DNA from: Aphanomyces cochlioides
Lineage: Eukaryota; Oomycota; Saprolegniomycetes; Saprolegniales; Verrucalvaceae
Length of the DNA: 64,000 nucleotides
Assembly (NCBI GenBank): GCA_019828595.1
Contig: JAHQRK010000015.1
Span: forward strand, 930,001-994,000
Direction: 5' to 3'
The position numbers and the translations under genes are program-made. Positions 10,950-20,603 of the stretch are shown here, in pieces. Every line of letters starts with the position of its first letter. Within the stretch, counting starts at the first letter, position 1. Under the pieces are notes generated by a model. That model did no database searches, was not told the origin of the DNA, and saw nothing but the letters and a program-made list of their open reading frames with translations.

Positions 10950-11850
10950 TTATGCATTAGAGCGCGGGGAATTCAACTCGGGGAGATATCCCTCTTGCAA
11001 ATCAATCTCAGGACTGTGGTGGTTCGAAACCACCATCATGTACGCTCCCCCTCCAACGATTGCACCCACGGTGGGGCCACAAATTGGCACCCAAAAGTAA
11101 TAGTCCGCCGCGGAGAAGACGTCAAGGCCCCAGCCTGCCATGGGGCCCAAAGTCACGCGCTGGATTCAAAGCCACGCCATCCCAAAGCTCAGCACGAGCG
11201 CAATGACGAGCAAACCGATGGTCAGTGGCTTCACCGCCGAATGCGCTGGTAAGGGCCGAGTCTTCCAGTGCAAAGAACTGAAAGACGAGTAGGCCAGTCG
11301 TGACCAATTCGCACACGAAAGCGCTCATTTGGTACTCGGCATTCATCGGGAACGTGGCAAAGATGCTAGCCGTCTTGGTGACACTGTAGTCCGGGTCAAA
11401 GGCAAGGATCGCAGGGTAGAAGACAATGTAGACGATCAACGCGCCCAAGAAAGCGCCAACGCACTGCGAGATGACGTACAATGGCACTTTTCTCGACGAG
11501 AATCGACCGTAGAACGCCATGGCGATGGAGACGGCAGGGTTGATATGCGCGCCGCTGATCCCCCCAGCGGCGTGGATCCTCAACATGACAGCTAAGCCCG
11601 TCGTGATCGCAGCGCCAGTGTAGTCGGTCGTCTTGCCTTCACCCAGCGTCAGTTGAGCCAGCCCGCCGTTGACAAACGCCAGCAAGATGAATGTGTCAGC
11701 AGCTTCCGCCAAGCATTCACGCGCAAGTTGACTGCGGACACGCCACAACTGGTTGAATCTCTCCTTTCGTTCTGGAGAAATGCTCAGCATGTTGCCAATT
11801 GCACATTGACGTCCAAAGGAAACTACCAAGTGCGCTTCAAGAAACGACAA
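10950..11850 (-). pseudogene. Aquaglyceroporin pseudogene with three small deletions
   Basis: The reading direction is from about 11850 down. The N-terminal two thirds are open: helices 1-4 with the first pore motif intact (GAHINPAVSIAMAFYGRF). The frame then breaks three times: near 11245 (after DSALTSAF), at about 11175 where PTG of the FGMPTG loop is missing before VALNPARDFGP, and at about 11150 where the residues between DFGP and MAGWG are lost. The tail is recovered in the frame ending at 10950 (VVSNHHSPEIDLQEGYLPE). The likely start is the Met of MLSISPERKERF, as related genes begin shortly before W-R-I-R-S. This is a dead copy of the tandem array. Confidence 0.85.
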
Positions 11851-12833
11851 GATGGTCAGCGTCGCGAGATTTCATTGTCAAATCACTCAAGGTGGAGAAA
11901 ACTCCATCGAGCAAATGTAGTTTTCTCCTGTTGAAACCCCTGGAGTAGGGGCACCAGCAGTAGATGCACTGGCAGCATGTCGCCCAGAGCCCCTTGCTGG
12001 CCACCATGAAAGCTCTCCTTCATTTGCCTTGCAGCCTACATTTTGGCAGGTTTGCCAGGGACCACAGACACGCAGGTTTGATCCTGACCATTCGTTCGTG
12101 AGTGGAGGTTTTTGGAGAAGATGGACAATGCGTTTCGGGTTTTCACCGACGACTAAAACCAACATGCTGCCGAGAATTTGAAGATCCAATTTGTGGCGTG
12201 ACGTGTCCTCAAGCGCCGATACTGCCATGATAGCTTGACAAGTCTCTCAATCAAGCTGGGTGCGAAGCGACAATGGACAGCACAATGCGCATGGCATTTC
12301 TGGAGTAAACCATGCGGAGATGCTCGTTGATGCGTTGCCGCGGTTGTGGTTGAGCGACGGCCACGATGGGTGCCAACTCTTGGTGACTGTGGAGCCACTT
12401 GGGGGGCGTTGTCAGACAGGATGTAGTAACTAACACTTGCAGCAGCCGACCCCTTGACTGACAGAGGCTGCTGGAAATGCGACCTTCGCTTATGTTGCTC
12501 TTTGTAGTTTGACGAGGCGTAAGAGTGGAGAGCTGCCTCCTGCGCAATCAATTCAGCCAGCAAGCCATCAGTGCTTCTAGTTAGCTGTGGCGGAAACAAG
12601 AATGGAGATTCATGCTGCATTTGAGACCAAGGAGAATCCTAGATGCAAATTTCGCCCATGGCTGCCGTGTCTGGAGTCGCTGAAGTCTCAATATTGCAAT
12701 CGCTATCAGTGCCACCAAGAGTACTCCATCAGCATCAACCGGCGTGAATAGCCCTCAGGTAGAGCCATAACATCGACGTATATATTCAGACGTTAGCATT
12801 GAATAAGGAATAAGTTGCTCAGCTCAGGTTTCA
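11851..12833. other. Spacer with upstream-region copy and no recognised gene
   Basis: 11850-11935 is the 5' flank of the aquaporin pseudogene and recurs at about 13180-13260 and 14960-15055 (shared words GAGATTTCATTG and TTTCTCCTGTTG). A minus-strand frame at 12153-12620 has no ATG-supported start and no family resemblance. I do not call it a gene. Confidence 0.4.
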
Positions 12834-13263
12834 ATGAAGTCTTGAAGTCATTTGGCTCATGAAACAAGCACGTGTTGCGTCGAAAAGTCGTTGTCTCGAG
12901 GAGTTGACACTTTGAACGCTCAGCAAACAAGGGCTAGATATCAGCGAGGCCCAAGAGTTTGGCTTGGCAGATTGCAACTCCGGTTGCCCGACATAATCCC
13001 AGTGACCATGAAACTCAAAGTGACGGGTTTAATCCATCGAGACAATTGAATGCGTCCACGCCACAAGTGGATCAACCTTGGCTTGATTGCTTCATCTCCA
13101 GCGCACAACATGCTGCAAATTTGACTTTGGCCGATGCTTGTCAACGCTGAAACCCCAACTTGAAACGCATAGCAATGAGCACGAAGTGGTCAGTGTCGCG
13201 AGATTTCATTGCCAAATCATGGACCAACTGTAGCTTTCTCCTGTTGTAACCACTCCAGGGGGA
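12834..13263. repeat. Direct segmental repeat, copy 1 (aquaporin relic)
   Basis: This stretch resembles 14607-15056 along its length: both begin GAAGTCTTG, share CGCTCAGCAAACAAGGGCTAG and end with GAGATTTCATTGCCAAATCATGGAC followed by TTTCTCCTGTTGTAAC. Inside, at about 12945-13040, the minus strand encodes IKPVTLSFMVTGIMSG, a remnant of aquaporin helix 5. The two copies bracket the Crinkler-like gene. Confidence 0.7.
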
Positions 13264-13289
13264 CCAAGTTGAGCCAATAGCGCCAACTA

Positions 13290-13440
13290 CAAGTCACGCG
13301 CCGGGTTCATGGCTATGCCCATTGTCATGTCAAAGGTCAGGACAATCCCCGTGACGATCAAGCCAACGGTGAGAGGCTTGACGGCTGGATGAGGAGAGAA
13401 GTGGAGACCATCGCGCACACGAATGCACTACAAGTTCAAC
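13290..13440 (-). pseudogene. Aquaporin fragment (helix 5 to second NPA)
   Basis: The minus strand reads HPAVKPLTVGLIVTGIVLTF and then [10 protein letters not shown] before a TAG. This matches the helix 5 to second pore loop segment of the intact gene at 16734. Neither the upstream nor the downstream part of the gene is present. Confidence 0.8.
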
Positions 13441-13548
13441 TCAAGTTGGAACAATCGCCCCCCACATGAGTTGAAGATAGTAAAGACTTAGCTATTCGCT
13501 GACTTGGTCTTTAAATTCATGAACCAAGAGACCAGCACACCCTTGCGC

Positions 13549-14518
13549 TCACCGGCTTCGCACAAACATGTCCAGAGACTCTTCAACGTCATTTAAGCGA
13601 TCCTTGACGACTTTCTTGCGTCGAATCTCTTCGCGGAGTGCATGGATTGTTTCGAGATGAATCCCAACGAGAGCTCCACCTCTCAAAATAAGCGCGGCAC
13701 CAGAATCTCCAGCATAGGATGGACAAGAATACATGATGTGCCTTTTGTGATGACTGATGGCGATACACGCTGCCGGTGCAAAACCCAATTTGCCCTTGAA
13801 TGGCGTTTGGTCTTCATGAATTCCAAGACGAAACGATGCCATCACGAGATCGTGACACGATTCAAGATCATCTGGGCTTCCGTTCCATGGAGCAAGGAAT
13901 GATTTGGGCTCCAAGGCCTTTAGAATCGCAAAGTCCAGCGCAGAGTTACGAGCAACGACTTGAACAACTTCCACCACCGCATTTTTCAAAGCCAAAGTCA
14001 CCAGACTTCCAACAGTTTGCATATCCGACAAGCTGTGGTCCCAGGTGACCGCCAGAGTCGGGCTGAAAAACACACCCATACTCTCTGTCTTCTTCATTTT
14101 CATCCAAGATCGTACACACAGCACTAGCGACTTTATCGCGTGTTTCAGGAAGGATGAAATAACTTGGCGCGGGAGAGTAAGCTCTTCCTGCACGACGTGG
14201 AACCACCACCAAGACGTAGATTTTGCCTTCCTTCGGTTGAAAATGCATTCCAAAGTGATAGCCGTGTTGGATTTGCAACAGTTCATCCATCTTGATGCAT
14301 CCAGGAACGTGTTCAACTTCAAGCGTCGACACGTTTGCTTCATCCCTGCTCAATCCATTCAACGCCACATAAAGCTCTAAATCCTTCGCGTCACATGTTA
14401 CCGTGTTTGTATTTTCTTCCTTGATCTTCTTCTTGAGCATCCCGACGGTGTTATCAGCGTCGATCTCAACGGGGAAAGGCCTTCCACCACCGACAATCAC
14501 ACAGAACAAAGCCAGCAT
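13549..14518 (-). pseudogene. Crinkler-type N-terminal domain fused to a trypsin-like protease domain
   Basis: The ATG at 14518 begins a ubiquitin-like Crinkler N-terminus: MLALFCVIVGG, a KKKIKEE helix, LYVAL at residues 49-53 in the place of the LFLAK motif, then KMDELLQIQ, an FQPKEGKI segment and a closing VLVVVP. Crinklers are secreted oomycete effectors in which this module carries varied C-termini into host cells. The following domain looks like a chymotrypsin-fold serine protease: H in VTWDHSL, D in ALDFAIL and S in YAGDSGAALIL. One frameshift lies at about 14075 in a run of five T; the first frame ends in other residues and the second carries the protease to the TGA at 13549. A sequencing error is possible. 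No classical signal peptide is obvious, as is common for Crinklers. Confidence 0.8.
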
Positions 14519-14606
14519 TTTCGGAAATCGACTTTGGTCGACACCCAACGTCCATTTTGTGAGCTGTAAAACTTAATAAACTGACACGAATAGACTCCAA
14601 GCACCA

Positions 14607-15056
14607 ACGAAGTCTTGTAGTCATTTGGGTCATGGACCGAGTACGCACTGCCTTTAAGTCGAGCTAGATGGGCGTGCATTGGCACCGAAAAGCCGTTGTT
14701 TCCACGAGTCGACGTGTCGAACGCTCAGCAAACAAGGGCTAGAAAGAAGCGAGGCTCAAGAGTTGGGCTTGGCACATCGCAACTCCGGTTGGCACACCAA
14801 AGCCCGACACTATCCCAGTGACGATCACACTCAAAGTGAGGGGTTTTATCCATGCACACCATCGAGTGCGCCGACGGCACAAGCCGTTGAATCTTGGCGT
14901 GATTTCTTCTTCTCCAGTGCGCAACATCTTGCAAATTGGACTTTGGTCGTGCATCCACGAGCAGGAAGTGGTGAGATTTCATTGCCAAATCATGGACGGA
15001 GGCGTGTAACCCCATCGAGCAACTGCAGCTTTCTCCTGTTGTAACTACTCACGGCG
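14607..15056. repeat. Direct segmental repeat, copy 2 (aquaporin relic)
   Basis: This is the partner of 12834-13263. At about 14740-14870 the minus strand reads IKPLTLSVIVTGIVSGFG and then VPTGVAM, the helix 5 to second pore loop of an aquaporin, here more complete than in copy 1 but without NPA. The end nearest 15056 matches the 5' flank of the pseudogene at 10950-11850. Confidence 0.7.
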
Positions 15057-15208
15057 ACATGACACTATCGCCCCCCAGGGAAGACCAAGTTGAGCCAAGA
15101 GGAAGAACGAGAGATGGTATTGAGTCGTGAGGCCACCAAACCTGGAGGTTTGGTTCAGAGTCGAGCGTGGTTTGTGAAATTCAAATCACTTTATTCGTTT
15201 CCAAACTT

Positions 15209-16093
15209 CTAAGCACTTGGTGTGATCACCTCGGCCGAGTAACTCGCTTGTGTGTCTTCCTCTTGCGTGTAGTGATTCGAAACGACCACCGTGTACGCTC
15301 CACCGCCAAGAACAGCGCCGACGAGTGGAGCGCATATTGGAATCCAAAAGTAGTAGTTTGCTGCCGTGAATACTTCGACGCCCCAGCCTGCTACCGCCGT
15401 GAACAATCGAGGACCAAAGGCTCGCGTAAGGTTCATCGCGACCCCTGTAGGCATGCCAAAGCTCAAGATGAGCACCATGACAAGCAAACCAATGGTCAAA
15501 GTTCGCGTGGCAGGGTGCACTGGCATGTTGTGCGGATCTTCCAAGCTGAAGACACTGAAGATGAGGATTGCAGACGCCAGCGTTTCACAAGCAAACGCGC
15601 TGCCTTGGTGCTCCACATGCATGGGATACGTGGCAAAGATGCCAGCCGTCTTGTTCACTGTCCGGTCGGGGTCAAACTCGTTCAGAGCAGGGTAAAAGAT
15701 GATGAAGGCCGCTGTTGCTCCCAAGAAGGATCCAGGGGAGGCAATGTAGAACGGCACCTTTTTCCACGGGAAGCGTCCATAGACCGCCAGGGAAAACGTA
15801 ATGGTCGAGTTTAAATGGCCGCCACTGATACCACCCGAGGCGTGAATCCCAAGCATGATGGCCACGCCGGATCCAAGCGCGGATGCCAAGTAATCTCCTT
15901 TCTTGCCATCTCCCAAAACGACTTGCGCGATACCACCGTTGACAAGGGCCATCATGATGTAGCAACCAGCGGCTTCAGCTAGGCATTCCCGAGCAAGTCG
16001 GCTGCGGATTCGCCACCACTGGTTGTGTCTGGGCTGTTTCTCCATGTTGAATTGAATTCTGTCGAGAGGCTTGCACTTGCAATTGGGTTCCAT
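15209..16093 (-). CDS. Aquaporin-like membrane protein with both NPA motifs lost
   Basis: An open frame of 294 residues with six predicted helices. I chose the ATG at 16093 because it gives a length close to the 287 of the neighbour at 16734; ATGs at 16120 and 16126 would add 9 or 11 residues. The first pore motif reads GGHLNSTITFSL, so NPA became NST; the second reads VAMNLTRAFGPR, so NPA became NLT and the Asp after Arg is Ala. The selectivity-filter Arg is kept. Helix 3 also differs (IASPGSFLGA for SQFIGAIVG). Family members conduct water or glycerol through these two loops, so this copy may be non-conducting, have another selectivity, or be an early pseudogene. The tail SNHYTQEEDTQASY is conserved. 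Confidence 0.85.
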   Translation of the reverse strand: MEPNCKCKPLDRIQFNMEKQPRHNQWWRIRSRLARECLAEAAGCYIMMALVNGGIAQVVLGDGKKGDYLASALGSGVAIMLGIHASGGISGGHLNSTITFSLAVYGRFPWKKVPFYIASPGSFLGATAAFIIFYPALNEFDPDRTVNKTAGIFATYPMHVEHQGSAFACETLASAILIFSVFSLEDPHNMPVHPATRTLTIGLLVMVLILSFGMPTGVAMNLTRAFGPRLFTAVAGWGVEVFTAANYYFWIPICAPLVGAVLGGGAYTVVVSNHYTQEEDTQASYSAEVITPSA

Positions 16094-16733
16094 CGTCGGC
16101 CAATCGGTACTGCAAGGCATCCACATGCACGCAAAAGATGAAACTTCCGACCAACACAAGGAGGTGGAGGTAATGGATCAACGGAGGTTCGTTCCACTGT
16201 CCCGGTGCTGGCTCAAGTCGTGAAGGAAGCACGCAGATGTGAAGGGAAAACGAACAAAGAAAGCAGCAAAACAGTCGACTTTGGTGTGGTCATGAGCGCC
16301 AAAGACCACATTCGTAAATGTATCATGGACAGAATTTTGCAATTTCCACAATTTCAGTTTGGCACATGACGCCAACGACGCCGACGGATGGAATTTCTGC
16401 CTGATACACTCCAAATGTGCAGTGCTTTCCAGCAAAGACGGCATCAAAATGAGATCCAAGCGAAACAAGCAAGCTCATGAATATCCTCGTGCAATGGTTG
16501 ACGACGCCAATGCGGCGAATCTTTGACACCAAGTCGGTCTTTCTAGTTACCAAGAAAATTCTTTGCTGCGATGGATTTCCAGGCGACAGGTATCGAGGAG
16601 AATCGCCACCTCCACAGCTTTTTGCTCGCTACAACATGGACAAGATGCTCTGGGCGAGCTAGCTGGGATCGGCATCCCAACTCGACCTGAATGCATTGAC
16701 ACGATGAGATTAGATCGTTTGATGTATTCAGAG

Positions 16734-17597
16734 TTAGACGGCGGGGGAGATCAATTCTGGAAAGTAGTTGCCGTACAAGTCGTCCTCTTGGCTGTGGTGG
16801 TTTGACACGACGACGACGTAGGCGCCGCCTCCGAGGACTGCGCCAACTATTGGAGCGCATATCGGGACCCAAAAGTAGTGTTTCGACGCGGTGAAGACGT
16901 CGAATCCCCACCCGGCGAGGGCTGTGAACAACCGAGGACTCAAGTCTCGAGCAGGGTTCATGGCAACGCCGGTTGGCATCCCAAAGCTCAGGACAATCCC
17001 CGAGACGATCAAGCCCACGGTGAGAGGCTTGATGGCTGGATGAGCTGGCATGTTGGCTGTGTCGTCGACGCTGAAGATGGTGAAGACGAGGAGAGAGGTG
17101 GAGATCATTTCGCACACGAATGCACTCGCGGGGAACTCGGCGCTGATCGGGTACGTTGCAAAGATGCCCGCCGTCTTGTTGATCGTCAGGTCTGGGTCGA
17201 AGGCCATGATGGTCGGGTAGAAGATGATGTAGGCCACCAAAGATCCAACGATGGCGCCGATAAATTGTGACACAGCGTAGTAGGGCACTTTCCTCCACGG
17301 GAATCGACCGTAGAACGCCATCGCGATCGATATGGACGGGTTCAAATGCGCTCCACTGATGCCACCAGCAGTGTGGATGCCAAGCATGACGGCAATGCCA
17401 GATCCGAGTGCGGACGCGAGGTAGTCGCCCTTCTTGTTCTCGCCCAGGACGACTTGCGCCGACCCGCCGTTGATGAAAGCCATCATGACAAATGTGCCCG
17501 CGACTTCGGCGAGGCATTCGCGGAGGAGGCGGCTGCGGATCCGCCACCACTGCGTGCGTGGATTCTCCTTCATGTCTTCACAAGTGTCGTTCGGCAT
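16734..17597 (-). CDS. Aquaglyceroporin (MIP family), intact
   Basis: 287 residues from a genuine ATG at 17597 to the TAA at 16734. Six helices are visible, starting at RECLAEVAGTFVMMAF. The first pore motif is GAHLNPSISIAM, an NPS variant; the second is canonical [13 protein letters not shown]. Asp right after the filter Arg is the mark of the glycerol-conducting branch. The C-terminus SNHHSQEDDLYGNYFPE is acidic. The gene has no introns and lies head to tail with the genes at 15209 and 19253. It probably moves water and small polyols across the plasma membrane. Confidence 0.93.
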   Translation of the reverse strand: MPNDTCEDMKENPRTQWWRIRSRLLRECLAEVAGTFVMMAFINGGSAQVVLGENKKGDYLASALGSGIAVMLGIHTAGGISGAHLNPSISIAMAFYGRFPWRKVPYYAVSQFIGAIVGSLVAYIIFYPTIMAFDPDLTINKTAGIFATYPISAEFPASAFVCEMISTSLLVFTIFSVDDTANMPAHPAIKPLTVGLIVSGIVLSFGMPTGVAMNPARDLSPRLFTALAGWGFDVFTASKHYFWVPICAPIVGAVLGGGAYVVVVSNHHSQEDDLYGNYFPELISPAV

Positions 17598-19252
17598 GAC
17601 AAGCTAACTTGACATGCTTGTCACCATCCAACTCTGTCGACAGGTGGCTGGGAGCTTCATCCAGACGGGATTTCGTGAGCCCAAATTGAGATTCAAATGA
17701 CCAAAAACGTAATATCGCTCCATATGAAGGTTAAGACTTATATAAACGTATCCTCGAATAGTTAACTCTTATGACATAGAGACAGCTATAAAGATATCCT
17801 TTGCCGGTGATGAGTTCTAGAGTTAGACACGAAATGTCTCGCAGTTGAACAGTGGATAAACAATCGACACCGGTCTAATCTACATGAATGGCTAGGCTAG
17901 TTGTGAAAGGTTCTCCAAGTTGGCGACAGGATGGAGCTTCTTCAGGATGCAGTCGGCAACACTGGAGGCGATAGCCATGGACTTCCAGCGCCGAGCTCAG
18001 GTGTAAAGCTAGAGCTGGCGGATGAGCAGAATGAGCTCGGTGAGATATCCATAAGCTGTGGCGGCTATCCTGACCAGTGCAAAGTTGAAGATTGGATGGA
18101 TCCACATGTCGATCGATTACGATCAAATGGCCATTCGCATGTGCCGCCGTGGAAGAAAGATCGATGCTGATATGCCGGAAATCTTGTCATAAAATTGGCG
18201 GCGACTTGGATTCAGTATGGCGGTTGAGACGGCGGACCGCGATATTTATCGGGAAAGTGACGTCACGTCTTGGCGACTGTTGTGTTTCGTTCGTTGCTAG
18301 ACTGAGAGCTCGACAGGAATATTGTCATTTGAACCCTCGCGACTTGAACAAACTGAGGGGACGCCAGGGCTGCTGCTAGAATAAGTCGGCGAGACGGCGA
18401 GTTCGAGTGTCAAGCTTGCGAGATTTGATGCAGAGAGTTGTTGGTCGTGGGCTGTCGATGGCAAATCCCTCGCGGAGGGTTGCTTTTGGCCTGTCCACAT
18501 TTCATAACTCTAGAGATGTGAAATGATAAAACTTGACGAAGCCATGACACACTGCGCCGCTGACGAATGCGATACAACTGAGTACCAATCGAATTGACAA
18601 GCTTTTCGCTGTTTGAGATGCTAAGAACTTGCGCTGCAATGCAGATTGACCTCGGGAACCACAAATTTTGTAAATGTCATCCATCATCATCCAGTAGTAA
18701 CAACGTGATTGCCCGTCAGCCCACGATTGCCCGGCACCCACCATCTGCCAAGCACAGTGTACTGTCACGGGGCTGCGACGATACCGGCATTTGCTCTGGT
18801 TGTTCGCTGCCTCATCTTTGTTGGGTATTCTATTGCTGGCTTGTAGCTCTCAACGAGCTACGGCTCCTAGTAGTGCATATTCGTCTTGACGCCTGTCATA
18901 GATGACAATGAGCCTAGAATTAGATGCCACAACACCTTGTATGGTCTCTCAGGCTTGAACTGGCTGTCTTTGCTCAAGTGGCCATCAAAGCTATGATAAA
19001 GCACCAGGGGAAGGATAGCCTCCTATGAATATCGACTTTGCCCATGTATTTGCATGTTTCCTCGCCTTCTCCGAGCATGCCATTAGAGAACAACTCGGGG
19101 TTTGATGGCTAGCCCAGAGGAAAGCTGTACATCCAAGGCTAGGGGGGAGCAAGACTCAACTTCTCATCCCCACTGTTGAGTTCGACCTCGTCTGGCCATC
19201 AAATGGAATAAAGTATTTTGCACAAGCACTGGATTCCAGTTCATATATCATA
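17598..19252. other. Spacer between aquaporin genes
   Basis: I see no supported gene. The open frames near 17930-18900 have no family resemblance on either strand. Confidence 0.4.
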
Positions 19253-20122
19253 TTAAACTGCAGGCGTAGTCAACTCTGGAAAGTAGTTTCCACACAAGTC
19301 TTCCTCTTGACTGTGATGGTTCGACACAACCACAATGTAGGCGCCACCGCCAACGATCGCCCCAACAACAGGAGCGCATATTGGTATCCAAAAGTAATAG
19401 TTCCCAATTGAGAAGACTTCAGATCCCCAACCAGCGAGGGCTGAAAATAAATGTTGGCCCAAGTCACGCGCTGGATTCATGGCAACTCCAGTTGGCATGC
19501 ATGCCAAAGCTCAAGACGAGCGCCGTGACAATCAACCCAATGCCCAATGGCTTCATGGCAGGATGGGCCGGCATGTTGGCTCTGTCGTCCAAGCTGACGA
19601 TAGTGAACACCAGCATAGCTGTAGCAATCATTTCGCAGACAAATGCACTGCCTTGAAACTCTCCCTTCGTCGGATACGTCGCAAAGATGCCTGCCGTCTT
19701 GTTCACACTCAGATCAAATGCAGTGATGGCAGGGTAGAAGATGATGTAGCTGACCAAAGAGCCCAAGAAGGCTCCGACAAATTGCGCAGCGGCATAATAG
19801 AGCACTTTCTTCCAGGGGAACCGTCCGTAGACAGCGAGAGCAATTGTGATGGATGGGTTCAAATGCGCCCCACTGATTCCCCCGGCAGTATTGATGCCAA
19901 GCATCACGGCGATACCAGCACCAAGAGCCGAAGCAGTGTAGTCTCCCTTCTTGCTCTCGCCCTCGATGACTTGAGGCGATCCGCCCACGATCAATGCAAT
20001 CATGACAAAGGTAACAGCGACTTCCGCCAGACATTCATGCACAAGCTGACTGCGGATGCGCCACCGTTTATTGCATCTCGGTTGCTTGAAACTGATGGGA
20101 AGGCTTGGCGTTGAAAGTAAAA
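19253..20122 (-). pseudogene. Aquaglyceroporin pseudogene broken by a 4-bp tandem duplication
   Basis: Two overlapping frames cover a full channel. The first covers helices 1-5, with HLNPSITIAL and [18 protein letters not shown]; the second (ending 19253) resumes at [18 protein letters not shown] and runs to the tail [17 protein letters not shown]. At the junction (19494-19505) the sequence reads GGCATGCATGCC where an intact gene has GGCATGCC: a tandem GCAT copy shifts the frame. The N-terminal side reads RCNKRWRIRSQLVHECLAEV, but no in-frame ATG precedes it before a stop, so the start codon seems lost too. This is a recently dead copy, closest in sequence to the gene at 16734. Confidence 0.9.
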
Positions 20123-20302
20123 CTGGGGATTGACGGTGATGCTGTTCATCGGCTCAAGCAACCTGTAGCTGGAGAACTTCATTCACACAAGAAAAAGATC
20201 CCACATGAACCCAGGAACGCAAAGAAATGAGCTGCGCAGAACACAATCCGAGCTCAAACTGGAGCTTTGACACCTCTGGGCAATAACTACTTTGGCGAGT
20301 TA

Positions 20303-20603
20303 ATTCTTTAAACAGCACATATTCCGGATAAATCCCTTAAAAAGACACTCATGAGAGCCTGCATGCTGATGTATCTAACCATTTTGATAAACAAAGTCTC
20401 GGCAAACCAACTAGTGAACCCCAATACCTAGCTCGTCTCTAACGTTTTGACATTATTAACTGCGCCTCGCGCTGCAAACTGCGTAGCCCCTCCGACCAGT
20501 TTGTCGTCCTTGGAATTCTGCTTCTTTATTTCACGGTAGAGCTCAAACTCTCATGAGTGTCTTTTTAAGGGATATTATCCGGAATATGCGCTGTTTATGG
20601 AAT
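20303..20603. mobile_element. MITE, PIF/Harbinger-type (TTA target)
   Basis: 301 bp with long imperfect inverted ends: ATTCTTTAAACAGCACATAT on the left and ATTCCATAAACAGCGCATAT on the other strand, both continuing to TCCGGATAA and AAAAAGACACTCATGAGAG. It is flanked by TTA at 20300-20302 and 20604-20606. No coding sequence. Confidence 0.85.

Noticed and set aside
12153..12620. 155-codon minus-strand frame as a gene
   Set aside because: There is no supported start, no domain and no conserved neighbour pattern; composition looks like spacer.
16543..17550. 335-codon minus-strand frame overlapping the aquaporin at 16734
   Set aside because: It is an Arg/His-rich shadow frame of the channel gene.
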